DNA of 64,000 nt from Microvirga lupini (GTDB lineage Bacteria; Pseudomonadota; Alphaproteobacteria; Rhizobiales; Beijerinckiaceae), in assembly GCA_000517005.1 (NCBI GenBank), contig KI912039.1, positions 148,665 through 212,664 on the forward strand, in the 5' to 3' direction. A program made the position numbers and the translations under genes. The notes under the pieces were generated by a model that worked only from the letters and a program-made list of their open reading frames with translations, was not told the origin of the DNA and ran no database searches. Below, in pieces: positions 33,571 through 41,935 of this stretch (the first letter of the stretch is position 1; each line of letters starts with the position of its first letter).

Positions 33571-34953
33571 TTAGGCCAGCGCGCCGCGCCGCCCCTGCTC
33601 TTTTGCACGCCTTCCCCAGAAGCCGTCCTCGGCCATGAGAGCGGCGATCCCTCTGTCGAGCCATCCTAGATCGTCGAGAAGATCCAAGATGGTGAAGCGC
33701 CGGCGGATCAACCGCGCGCGCCTATACTCCATCGCCAGCTTCGCCAGTGGCACCCCGAGGTCATCGGGATGCGCGGCGGCGCCGGCTTCACGGAGCCAAG
33801 CCTCCATCTCGTCCGGCGAAACGAAGTACTGACGCAGTTCCGAGCGCAGCGTCGGCCAGTCCGCCGCAAGCGCCGCCAGCCGATCGGTCCGGCGCATCGC
33901 CCGCTCCAGCTTGACGCGCATTTCGGTGCGCGCACTGTCAGCAATGTGCCGATCTGGGAAAGCCGCTGCGATCTCAGCCTCGATCTGCTCAGGCGAGGAC
34001 GCGTTGCCGTTCGCCTGCGCGATCACGTCCTCGTTGATGTCCTGCGATAGGAACCATTCGTACAAGGCCAGGATCGCGACTGTTCCGATCCCAACGCAGG
34101 CGCCGTGCGCAGCAGGCTCTCCTTGATAGGTCAGACGCTCCATCTCCCAAACGTGGGAGACGAGATGCTCGGCTCCGCTCGCCGGCCGTGAATTGCCATG
34201 GGCTTGCATGGCGAAGCCGGACACGAGAAGACCATTCATGAGGTCGCCCAGGGCAGCCGGGCTGCTGCGGCCGATCGCGTCGGGCCGCGACAGCCATCCC
34301 CGGACATTGTCCTGCACAAGGGCGAAAGGCTCGGGATCGATTGCTTCCTCACCAAGCGCATCGGCCAGCTTCCAGTCCGCGCCGGCGACCATCTTGCCGG
34401 CGAGATCGCCATAGCCCCAGCCGGCCATGCGGCTTGGAGCCCGCGCAATGATGTCGAGATCGGCAACGACGCTGACGGGCGGCGCACAGTCGAGCGTGCG
34501 CTTGAAGCCGTCGTCGAGCAATGCGGCGCCCGAGGCAGCGTAGCCGTCCATGGAGGCAGCCGTCGCAGCGCAGACATAAGGAACGCCTGCAAGCTCGGCC
34601 GCATATTTCGTGAGATCGTTGATAACACCCGACCCAACGGCGACGGGAAGCGTCCCCCGATCCCTGACCACACCGGCAATGTCTCTCGCAAGGCTGGCTT
34701 GAGGTTTCACGCGCGGCGAAGCTTCGAGAACGATCGGCGCGCCGGGGGAAAGCCCGGCCTGTTCGAGAATCGCGAGCGCATCCCGGCCCGCAGCTTCCAT
34801 CGTGTTCTGGTCGGCGACAATCATCGGCGAACGGCTTCCGGCGGCCCGCACTGCGTCGGGCAAGAAGGCGAGTGCCGAAGAGGCGACGAACACGTGACGT
34901 GTGGTCGTCGCCTTCCGTATCGCCTCGCTGAGAACCTGCGCCTGATCTGCCAT
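33571..34953 (-). CDS. sn-glycerol-1-phosphate dehydrogenase family (AraM/EgsA-like)
   Basis: A 460-residue NAD(P)-dependent dehydrogenase that interconverts sn-glycerol 1-phosphate and dihydroxyacetone phosphate. It shows VGSGVINDLTKYAA (cofactor site, residues ~106-119), TAASMDGYAASGAAL, GYGDLAGK (Asp183), EHLVSH (His263) and HGACVGIGT (His283); the spacing 183-263-283 fits the three metal ligands of archaeal enzymes. It is longer than B. subtilis AraM, with an extra C-terminal ~60-70 residues. In archaea the enzyme makes lipid backbones; here it leads an operon with a Ugp-like importer and a glycerophosphodiesterase, so catabolism to DHAP is more likely. A GAGGGG ribosome site precedes ATG 34953. 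Confidence 0.88.
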   Translation of the reverse strand: MADQAQVLSEAIRKATTTRHVFVASSALAFLPDAVRAAGSRSPMIVADQNTMEAAGRDALAILEQAGLSPGAPIVLEASPRVKPQASLARDIAGVVRDRGTLPVAVGSGVINDLTKYAAELAGVPYVCAATAASMDGYAASGAALLDDGFKRTLDCAPPVSVVADLDIIARAPSRMAGWGYGDLAGKMVAGADWKLADALGEEAIDPEPFALVQDNVRGWLSRPDAIGRSSPAALGDLMNGLLVSGFAMQAHGNSRPASGAEHLVSHVWEMERLTYQGEPAAHGACVGIGTVAILALYEWFLSQDINEDVIAQANGNASSPEQIEAEIAAAFPDRHIADSARTEMRVKLERAMRRTDRLAALAADWPTLRSELRQYFVSPDEMEAWLREAGAAAHPDDLGVPLAKLAMEYRRARLIRRRFTILDLLDDLGWLDRGIAALMAEDGFWGRRAKEQGRRGALA

Positions 34954-34969
34954 CGACCCCTCACTAGCG

Positions 34970-35001
34970 ATACATTTGAATATTGTTTATTACATCTGTA
35001 T
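34970..35001. promoter_or_regulatory. AT-rich candidate operator/promoter of the glycerol-1-phosphate module
   Basis: A very AT-rich stretch lies just before the dehydrogenase start, bounded by ATACA (34970-34974) and TGTAT (34997-35001) as an inverted repeat. Read toward the dehydrogenase, TTGCCA and TAAACA are spaced 17 nt, a weak sigma70-like pair. The divergent SorC gene starts at 35223, so this is the likely control site of the operon. Confidence 0.35.
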
Positions 35002-35222
35002 GACGCTGGCAACGGGGTCGTTCTCACGGCCCCTTGTTCTCACCGGAAGATTTGGCGGATGATTACTCTGATCTCTCGTTCCTTCCCTAGTAAGTGCCCT
35101 GGCATGATCGAAGTGCATCGCGACAAAGAGCTCAGTCAGGTCGCCCGCAGCGGCCCCGCATCGAGGACAGGTGGCGCAAATGCCCGTTGCAGCCTCTGGA
35201 TGACCGCCCCAGGTTCGGTCCT

Positions 35223-36224
35223 ATGATGAACGCGGCAGGCAATTCGCTCGAAGCTCGGGTCGCCTGGCTCTACTTCATGGAGGGCATGACGCAGGCGGAG
35301 ATCGCAGAAAAGCTCGGGATGACGCGGCTGCGCGTGAACCGGATGCTGGTGGAGGCACGCACCAGCGGTCTCGTCAGCATTGCGCTCAACTCGCGTTTCG
35401 CCACCTGTGTCGAACTCGAACAGATCCTTGTCCGCGAGTTCGGCTTGAAGGATGCCGTGATCATCCCGACACCGGACAATCCTGATCTAGTTCCGGTCCT
35501 GCTCGGGCAGGTGGCGGGTGAGTATCTCTCGAACTTCCTCGAAATGAATCGCGTGAAGGGCCTCGGATTAGGCTGGGGTGCGACCCTGCGCGAGACCATC
35601 CGCAACACGCGCCCAGGTCGCTATCCTGATTTGTGCATCAACTCGATGATGGGCGGCCTGACGCACGGTCTGGAGCTCAACACCTTCGAGACTGCGAGCA
35701 GCCTCGCCAACCGCCTGAACGCTGAATGCCAGTATCTGGCTGCCCCCATCTATGCGGGTAGCCCCGCGTCCCGAGACATTATCCTGGCGCAGGACGTGTT
35801 TCGCGAGGCATTCGAGCGCATTTCAGCCAACGACGTCGCGGTGCTCAGTATCGGAGATCTTTCGTTGCGCTCCCTACTGATCCGCTACGGCCTGCCGCGG
35901 GATGTGACCACTGATGAGCTGGTAGCACTCGGCGCCGTCGGGGATATCTTGGGGCAGTTCTATGATGCGGACGGTCGGGTCATCGATCATCCACTGAACC
36001 TTCGCGCCATCGCGTTGCCGCTCAGCGAGCTCTCACGCATTCCGACCGTCGTTCTTGCATCCGGCGGGCAGAACAAGATCCCTGCGATTGCCGGAGCCCT
36101 GAAGGCCCGCCTCGCCACAGTGATCATCTGCGACGAGGACACTGCCAAGACCGCCCGGGACTTGGCCCGTAATGGTGAAATATCAAGAAAGGCGCAGCCG
36201 AGTGGACGCCCCAGCCGCCAATAA
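35223..36224 (+). CDS. SorC-family transcriptional regulator
   Basis: A 333-residue SorC/DeoR-type sugar-phosphate regulator. The N-terminal helix-turn-helix is EGMTQAEIAEKLGMTRLRVN followed by RMLVEARTSGLVSI, and the C-terminal effector domain has VKGLGLGWGATLRETI, DVAVLSIGDLS, LGAVGDILGQFYDADGRVID and VVLASGGQNKIPAIAGAL. Regulators of this family sense phosphorylated sugars such as DHAP, fructose bisphosphate or glycerol phosphates. The start is one of two adjacent ATGs (35223, 35226); an upstream extension is possible. It is divergent from the glycerol-1-phosphate dehydrogenase operon and is its likely regulator, with glycerol phosphate or DHAP as effector. Confidence 0.9.
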   Translation: MMNAAGNSLEARVAWLYFMEGMTQAEIAEKLGMTRLRVNRMLVEARTSGLVSIALNSRFATCVELEQILVREFGLKDAVIIPTPDNPDLVPVLLGQVAGEYLSNFLEMNRVKGLGLGWGATLRETIRNTRPGRYPDLCINSMMGGLTHGLELNTFETASSLANRLNAECQYLAAPIYAGSPASRDIILAQDVFREAFERISANDVAVLSIGDLSLRSLLIRYGLPRDVTTDELVALGAVGDILGQFYDADGRVIDHPLNLRAIALPLSELSRIPTVVLASGGQNKIPAIAGALKARLATVIICDEDTAKTARDLARNGEISRKAQPSGRPSRQ

Positions 36225-36487
36225 AGTGAGCGCTAGCATTACGTCGCCCACCGCTTATGTCGGCACTAGCTTCTCAGCCTGGACCATCCCATTAGTGGAC
36301 CTATGTCGAGCAACCGTTGCCATTAAAGTCGCGAACGAGAATTAAGATCTTTAAGATTACTATGTTGGATTTTCCGATGTAAGCGCATTGGATTTGGCCG
36401 CCTCGCGCTCGCTACAATCGAGGGTTCACCGAATAACTCGAATGAACTTGTCGAGACTGTCTTCCTAAATAACAAGCAGCGACCGCT

Positions 36488-36958
36488 TCAATCGATTACA
36501 AGGCTCTGAAGTGGATCTGTGGCCTTCACATTCTTCGTTACCACATACGTAAAATAGCGCTCGATTCCCAAGTCGAGCTTCAGCAGCCTATCAATCAATC
36601 TCTGGTAGGCATCTATATCTTCAGAGACAATTTTAAGAATATAATCCACCCCACCACCGGTCGCATCGCAGGAGATGATTCCAGGCTCCTTGAGAATTGC
36701 CGCCTCGAATCGCTGGAAATCGGCCTGCTGATGACTCTTGAGCATGATCTCTACAAGGACCGTGGTCCGGCGCATGAACTTGTCCGTGTTGATACGGACC
36801 GTATAGCCGGTAATCACCCCGCTCTTCTCAAGGCGGCTGAGGCGCTCCCAGCATGCGGTCGGGGACAGATTGACCGCTTCGGCGAGCCGTAGCTTGGTCA
36901 TCCGGCCGTCACTCTGGAGAGCCGCGAGAATTTTCAGGTCAATTTTATCGAGCTTCAT
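36488..36958 (-). CDS. doeX: Lrp/AsnC-family regulator of ectoine catabolism (DoeX/AsnC type)
   Basis: A 156-residue feast/famine regulator. Residues 1-60 are the AsnC helix-turn-helix (KIDLKILAALQSDGRMTKLR, LSPTACWERLSRLEKSGVIT) and residues ~65-145 the RAM ligand domain. An AsnC/DoeX regulator is a regular member of ectoine degradation clusters, where it is thought to respond to a degradation intermediate. Here it is divergent from the EnuR gene across only 63 bp, so the two share a control region. The symbol is assigned from context. Confidence 0.8.
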   Translation of the reverse strand: MKLDKIDLKILAALQSDGRMTKLRLAEAVNLSPTACWERLSRLEKSGVITGYTVRINTDKFMRRTTVLVEIMLKSHQQADFQRFEAAILKEPGIISCDATGGGVDYILKIVSEDIDAYQRLIDRLLKLDLGIERYFTYVVTKNVKATDPLQSLVID

Positions 36959-37021
36959 GGCTATCCCGGATGTTCAGCACAATATAATGCTTAGTCCATT
37001 ACAATCGCTTGAGACAATCCT
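36959..37021. promoter_or_regulatory. Shared control region of asnC/doeX and enuR
   Basis: A 63-bp AT-rich divergent gap. A perfect TATAAT lies at 36983-36988 on the + strand, 34 nt before the EnuR start; no good -35 box is seen at the ideal distance, as expected for an activated promoter. Regulators encoded on both sides could bind here. Confidence 0.4.
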
Positions 37022-38482
37022 ATGCGCGAGCTCTCTCGCCCTCTTCCTGACCAGAACGGCTTTGTCCAATCCATCGAAGTGCCTGTTGCGGACTGGCGGC
37101 CCACGCTAACCAAGCGGAAGGGTGTTACGAAGCATAAGCTCCTGACTGAGCGGATCATTGCGGACATTGATGCGGACATTCTGCCGGCGCATGCGCGCAT
37201 GCCCACCCACCGCGATCTGGCACGGCAGCTCGGGGTGTCCGTTCAGACGGTGAGCCTCAGTTACAAGGAAGCCGAGCGGCGCGGCTATCTGCGGGGCGAG
37301 GTCGGCCGGGGGACTTTCGTCCGCAGCCGTGTCACGGAGAAGGCCGACCGCTTCATGCTCGACCGCGATCCCGGCGAGACCGTGGACCTCTCCATCATCC
37401 GGGCGATCTACACCGAGGCGCACGAGGACGCATCACGCGCGGTCATGAGGCGCCTCGCCCAGAGCGACAACAGCGCCTTCATGCGCCCGTGCCGCCCCAT
37501 TGCGGGGCTGGAGCGCCATCGGGCGGCGGCGCGGGCCTGGCTGAAAGGCCTTGGTGTCGAGGCGGCGATGGACCGCATCCTGATCACAAACGGTGCAGCC
37601 CACGGCCTGTTTCTGGCGGTCGCGGCCATCGTCCGTCCGGGCGAGATCGTGCTCACCGAGAACCTGACGGATCATGGCATCATCGGCCTCGCCAATGTCC
37701 TGGGCTTCACCCTGCGCGGCCTGCCGACCGATCAGGAGGGCATCTTGGTGGAGGCTTTCGAGGAGGCCTGTGCCGCCGGCGGCGTGACCGCCCTGGTGCT
37801 CATCCCGTCGCTGGGGAATCCGACCAGTCACGTGATGGGAGCCGAGCGGCGGCAGGCCATCGCGGAGGTTGCGCGCCGCTACGGCGTCTATGTGGTGGAG
37901 GACGAAGTCTATAAGCCGCTGCTGGAGACCCCGCTTCCCTCCTTCACCGAACAGCTGCCCGACCTCGGCTTCTTCGTCACCAGCTTCACCAAAACGGTCC
38001 TGACGGGCCTACGGGTCGGATATCTCGTGGTTCCGCCGCAATACTCAATCCGCGTCGCCAGCATCATGCGCGTGACGAGCTGGAGCGCCACGAATCTTCC
38101 TGCCGAAATCGCGACCCTGTGGATCGAAGACGGCACGGCCCTGAACCTGATCGACCTGCAACGCCGGGAGGTGCGGGCGCGCCAGGCCCTGGTGTCGGAG
38201 ATCCTCGGAGCGCACATCGCCCAGGCCCATCCCTTATCTCTCTGCGCCTGGCTGAAAGTGCCGCCTCGGTGGACGGAAGAGGGCCTCGTGCGGGTGCTGG
38301 CCCAGAAGAACATCGCCGTGACCCCATCCGATCCCTTCATGGCAGGAACTGACAGCGAGGGTGGCATCCGCATCTGCATCGGCGGCCGCCTGTCCCACGC
38401 GACCCTGAGCCGATCCCTGCGGATGATTGCTGAAACCTTTGAGCAATTGCCGCCCGTCTTCGATACCAGTTCCATTGCGTAG
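37022..38482 (+). CDS. enuR: MocR/GntR-type regulator of ectoine use (EnuR)
   Basis: A 486-residue chimera of a winged helix and an aminotransferase-like effector domain. The DNA-binding part is DILPAHARMPTHRDLARQLG then VSVQTVSLSYKEAERRGYLR. The effector half keeps the pyridoxal phosphate lysine, Lys324 in SFTKTVLTGLRVGY. EnuR represses ectoine genes and is released when a degradation product such as alpha-acetyl-diaminobutyrate reacts with its cofactor (established for the Ruegeria protein). Identity here rests on architecture plus position directly ahead of eutB and the whole ectoine cluster. Likely operators lie 14-63 nt after its stop. Confidence 0.88.
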   Translation: MRELSRPLPDQNGFVQSIEVPVADWRPTLTKRKGVTKHKLLTERIIADIDADILPAHARMPTHRDLARQLGVSVQTVSLSYKEAERRGYLRGEVGRGTFVRSRVTEKADRFMLDRDPGETVDLSIIRAIYTEAHEDASRAVMRRLAQSDNSAFMRPCRPIAGLERHRAAARAWLKGLGVEAAMDRILITNGAAHGLFLAVAAIVRPGEIVLTENLTDHGIIGLANVLGFTLRGLPTDQEGILVEAFEEACAAGGVTALVLIPSLGNPTSHVMGAERRQAIAEVARRYGVYVVEDEVYKPLLETPLPSFTEQLPDLGFFVTSFTKTVLTGLRVGYLVVPPQYSIRVASIMRVTSWSATNLPAEIATLWIEDGTALNLIDLQRREVRARQALVSEILGAHIAQAHPLSLCAWLKVPPRWTEEGLVRVLAQKNIAVTPSDPFMAGTDSEGGIRICIGGRLSHATLSRSLRMIAETFEQLPPVFDTSSIA

Positions 38483-38495
38483 ACAGGAAGTTGAC

Positions 38496-38545
38496 TGGAA
38501 GGAGCTTCCATTCGGGATGGAAGATCTACCAGGTAGGATCTTCCA
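38496..38545. promoter_or_regulatory. Tandem palindromes upstream of the ectoine operon
   Basis: Two dyads share the half-site TGGAA. The first (38496-38510) has arms TGGAA and TTCCA around a 5-nt centre. The second (38518-38545) has outer arms TGGAAGAT and ATCTTCCA and a perfect inner palindrome CTACCAGGTAG (38526-38536). A TTGACA lies at 38572-38577 downstream. They are good candidates for EnuR or AsnC operators controlling eutB onward; they have no T tract, so they are not an obvious terminator for enuR. Confidence 0.5.
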
Positions 38546-38745
38546 ATGATTGTTTCATGACAATATAAACATTGACATGAAATTTTGTGCATCACACCAT
38601 CGCTTTGCTCTGGCAGGAGGTGATGGATGCACTCGGTGCCCGCACGAGGACTTGGCATTGTATCAGTGCAATTTGACAACCGGCGGGGTCCCGCGGGCAG
38701 CGCCCATCGAGCCCCGACCGTCCGTACCCTGGCAGGCTCCCGCCC

Positions 38746-39747
38746 ATGAGCGCAGTTGGGCTCGGCAGGATCGTGCAGGCGCAGGAGCGCATCTCCGATC
38801 GCGTTCGGCATACGCCCCTTGCCTTCTCCGCCAGCCTTTCCACCCATTGCGGCGCTCCCGGCCACCTCAAGCTCGAAAGCCATCAGCCGACCGGCAGCTT
38901 CAAGCTGCGCGGCGCCACGAATGCCGTCCTGTCCTTAAGCGACGAGGCGCGCAAACGCGGCCTTGTCACCGCCTCGACAGGCAATCACGGCCGTGCACTC
39001 GCTCATGCGGCGAAAGCCGAGGGCGTGCGGGCTGTCGTTTGCATGTCCGCCCTCGTCCCGGCCAACAAGGTTGACGCCGTACGGGCGATCGGAGCGGAGG
39101 TGCGCATCGTCGGCCGCTCCCAGGACGACGCGCAGGAAGAGGTCGATCGCTTGGTGCGCGAGGAAGGTCTTACAGCCATTCCGCCCTTCGATCACGCCGA
39201 CGTCATTGCGGGCCAGGGAACGATCGGCCTCGAGATCGCCGAGGCTTGCCCCGATACCGAACTCGTTCTCGTGCCCCTCTCCGGCGGCGGGCTGGCGGCA
39301 GGCGTTGCCGCGGCGATCAAGGGAAGGCTTCCGCAGGCGCGCGTGATCGGCATCTCGATGGAGCGCGGAGCGGCCATGCATGAGAGCCTCCGCGCCGGGA
39401 AGCCCGTCCTGGTCGAGGAACTGGAAACCCTGGCCGATTCCCTCGGCGGCGGCATCGGCCTGGAGAACCGCTACACTTTCGCCATGTGCCGTGACCTCCT
39501 CGACGCCGTCGTGCTGCTGTCGGAAGAGGAAATTGCCGAGGGCATTCGCCATGCCTTCGTGGCGGAAGGCGAAACGGTGGAAGGAGCAGGGGCGGTCGGC
39601 ATCGCAGCCCTCCTGGCGAAGAAGATCGAAGTGAGAGGCCCAACGGTCGTCCTGGTCTCGGGCCGCAACATCGATGAGGCCCTCCACCAGAAAATCGTGA
39701 ACGCCGCCGGCCATGCGGCCCTGTCCGCAGGAGGAGGAGCGCGATGA
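38746..39747 (+). CDS. eutB: Hydroxyectoine utilisation dehydratase (EutB)
   Basis: A 333-residue fold-type II PLP enzyme like threonine dehydratase. The cofactor lysine is Lys53 in GSFKLRGATN, the phosphate loop is VPLSGGGLAAGVAA, and TGNHGRALAHAAK is also typical. EutB is proposed to act with EutA and EutC in converting 5-hydroxyectoine to ectoine. The neighbouring eutC and ectoine hydrolase genes support this identity over biosynthetic threonine dehydratase. It overlaps eutC by 4 nt. No eutA gene is present in the cluster. Confidence 0.88.
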   Translation: MSAVGLGRIVQAQERISDRVRHTPLAFSASLSTHCGAPGHLKLESHQPTGSFKLRGATNAVLSLSDEARKRGLVTASTGNHGRALAHAAKAEGVRAVVCMSALVPANKVDAVRAIGAEVRIVGRSQDDAQEEVDRLVREEGLTAIPPFDHADVIAGQGTIGLEIAEACPDTELVLVPLSGGGLAAGVAAAIKGRLPQARVIGISMERGAAMHESLRAGKPVLVEELETLADSLGGGIGLENRYTFAMCRDLLDAVVLLSEEEIAEGIRHAFVAEGETVEGAGAVGIAALLAKKIEVRGPTVVLVSGRNIDEALHQKIVNAAGHAALSAGGGAR

Positions 39748-40757
39748 CTCATATGCTCGTTCTCACGGAACCCGATCTTCGCTCTATCGTGCGGCTCGAC
39801 GCCATCGCTGTAGAATGCGTGGAGGATGCGTTCGCGGCATTGGCCACCAAGCCCGTCGTGATGCCGCCGATCCTTCGGCTCGATATCGTCGAGAATCGCG
39901 GCGAGGTGGACGTGAAGACCGCCTATGTGCCCGGTCTCGACGGTTTCGCCATCAAGGTGAGCCCGGGTTTCTTCGACAATCCGAAGCTCGGCCTGCCGAG
40001 CCTCAACGGTCTCATGATCCTGTTCAGCACGAAGACCGGCCTCGTCGAGGCTCTGCTGCTGGACAACGGCTATCTCACCGATGTACGCACCGCCGCCGCC
40101 GGCGCGGTTGCCGCGAAGCACCTGTCGCGTCCCGATGCGCAAAGCGCCGCCATCTTCGGTGCCGGCATCCAGGCCCGCCTTCAGCTCGAGGCCCTCACGC
40201 TCGTACGGCCGATCAAGCGCGCCCGCATCTGGGCGCGGGATTTCGCCAAGGCTCAAGCGGCGGCGCAGGACCTCACGGCAGCGCTCGGGATCACGGTCGA
40301 GGCGGTGCGGAATCCGGAAGCAGCCTGCGACGGCGCCGACATCATCGTGACGACGACTCCGGCCGAACAGCCCATCGTGAAGGCTGAATGGCTGCAGTCC
40401 GGTCAGCACATCACCGCCATGGGCTCCGATTCCGAACATAAGAACGAGATCGACCCTGCGATCCTGACCCGGGCCTCCTACATCGCCGACAGCCTGACGC
40501 AGACGCGCCGCCTCGGTGAGCTGCACCATGCGATCCAGGCCGGATTGATCGAACCGGAAAGGTCGTTCCCGGAGCTGGGGCAGGTCATTGCCGGACAGGC
40601 TCCCGGCCGCGCAAGTCCGGACGCCATCACCCTGTGCGACCTTACCGGAACCGGTGTGCAGGATACCGCCATCGCCACCCTCGCCCATGCACGCGCGCGT
40701 GACGCCGGAGCGGGCAGATCCATCAACACAAAAGAAGCAACTGGAGGTCTTTCGTGA
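39744..40757 (+). CDS. eutC: Ectoine utilisation protein EutC (ornithine cyclodeaminase family)
   Basis: A 337-residue protein of the ornithine cyclodeaminase/mu-crystallin family. It has GLMILFSTKTGLVEALLLDN, RTAAAGAVAAKHLSRPD and the Rossmann motif FGAGIQARLQLEAL, with NAD binding expected. EutC is a regular partner of EutB in hydroxyectoine use. Both its ends overlap neighbours by 4 nt (start with eutB, end with doeA), showing tight translational coupling. Its exact reaction is not established in the family. Confidence 0.88.
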   Translation: MTHMLVLTEPDLRSIVRLDAIAVECVEDAFAALATKPVVMPPILRLDIVENRGEVDVKTAYVPGLDGFAIKVSPGFFDNPKLGLPSLNGLMILFSTKTGLVEALLLDNGYLTDVRTAAAGAVAAKHLSRPDAQSAAIFGAGIQARLQLEALTLVRPIKRARIWARDFAKAQAAAQDLTAALGITVEAVRNPEAACDGADIIVTTTPAEQPIVKAEWLQSGQHITAMGSDSEHKNEIDPAILTRASYIADSLTQTRRLGELHHAIQAGLIEPERSFPELGQVIAGQAPGRASPDAITLCDLTGTGVQDTAIATLAHARARDAGAGRSINTKEATGGLS

Positions 40758-41935
40758 GCGCGCCCAATCTCAATTTCAGCAGAGCGGAATATGCCGAGCG
40801 TCTCGCGAAGACCCGCAGGGCGATGGAAAAGGCCGGGATCGATCTCCTGATCGTCACTGATCCTTCCAACATGCATTGGCTGACCGGCTATGACGGCTGG
40901 TCGTTCTACGTGCACCAATGCGTGCTCGTGCCGCCGGAGGGCGAGCCGATCTGGTTCGGCCGCGGCCAGGATGCCAATGGCGCCAAGCGCACCGCCTATC
41001 TCGCTCACGACAACATCATCGGCTATCCCGACCACTACGTTCAGTCGACCGAGCGTCACCCCATGGATTTCCTGTCTGGCATCATTGCCGAGAGGGGCTG
41101 GCACAAGGGCACCATCGCGGTCGAGATGGACAACTACTACTTCTCTGCAGCAGCCTATCTGTCGCTGGTCAAGCACATGCCGAATGCCAAGTTCCAGGAT
41201 GCCCTGTCGCTCGTGAACTGGCAGCGTGCGGTCAAAAGTCCAACGGAAATCGAATACATGAAAGTGGCGGGCCGCATCGTCGAGGCGATGCACCGGCGCA
41301 TTCTGGACAAGGTCGAGCCTGGCATTCGCAAGAACGATCTCGTGGCCGAGATTTATGATGCAGGCCTTCGCGGTGTCGATGAATTCGGCGGCGACTACGC
41401 CGCCATCGTCCCGCTTCTTCCCTCAGGCGAGGAGGCCTCCGCTCCACATCTGACCTGGGACGACAAGCCGATGCGCAGCGGCGAAGGCACGTTCTTCGAA
41501 ATCGCGGGCTGCTATAAGCGCTATCACTGCCCGCTCTCTCGCACTGTCTTCCTCGGAAAGCCCACGCAGGCATTCCTCGATGCGGAGAAAGCCGTTCTGG
41601 AAGGCATGGAGGAAGGTCTCGTGGCGGCCAAGCCCGGCAATGCCTGTGAGGACATCGCCAATGCATTCTTTGCCGTGCTCAAGCGCTACGGCATCGTCAA
41701 GGACAACCGCACCGGCTATCCGATCGGCCTGAGCTATCCGCCGGATTGGGGCGAGCGCACCATGAGCCTGCGCCCGGGCGACAGGACGGAATTGCAGCCC
41801 GGCATGACGTTCCATTTCATGACGGGTCTCTGGCTCGAAAACATGGGCCTGGAGATCACCGAGAGCATCGTGATCACCGACACCGGGGTCGAATGCCTCT
41901 CCAACGTGCCACGACAGCTCTTCGTGAAGCCATGA
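40754..41935 (+). CDS. doeA: Ectoine hydrolase (DoeA/EutD)
   Basis: A 393-residue M24-fold hydrolase that opens the ectoine ring to N-alpha- and N-gamma-acetyl-L-2,4-diaminobutyrate. Start at GTG 40754 in a GTGA overlap. The N-terminal creatinase-like domain has NMHWLTGYDGWSFYVHQ and VLVPPEGEPIWFGRGQD; the C-terminal pita-bread domain has EIAGCYKRYHCPLSRTVFLG and IGLSYPPDWGERTMSLRPGD, both typical of ectoine hydrolases rather than true aminopeptidases. It is followed by DoeB, the next enzyme in the pathway. Confidence 0.92.
   Translation: MSAPNLNFSRAEYAERLAKTRRAMEKAGIDLLIVTDPSNMHWLTGYDGWSFYVHQCVLVPPEGEPIWFGRGQDANGAKRTAYLAHDNIIGYPDHYVQSTERHPMDFLSGIIAERGWHKGTIAVEMDNYYFSAAAYLSLVKHMPNAKFQDALSLVNWQRAVKSPTEIEYMKVAGRIVEAMHRRILDKVEPGIRKNDLVAEIYDAGLRGVDEFGGDYAAIVPLLPSGEEASAPHLTWDDKPMRSGEGTFFEIAGCYKRYHCPLSRTVFLGKPTQAFLDAEKAVLEGMEEGLVAAKPGNACEDIANAFFAVLKRYGIVKDNRTGYPIGLSYPPDWGERTMSLRPGDRTELQPGMTFHFMTGLWLENMGLEITESIVITDTGVECLSNVPRQLFVKP

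Noticed and set aside
33536-33664. N-terminal extension of the Ugp-like binding protein
   Set aside because: It overlaps the 3' end of the dehydrogenase gene and would bury the signal peptide.
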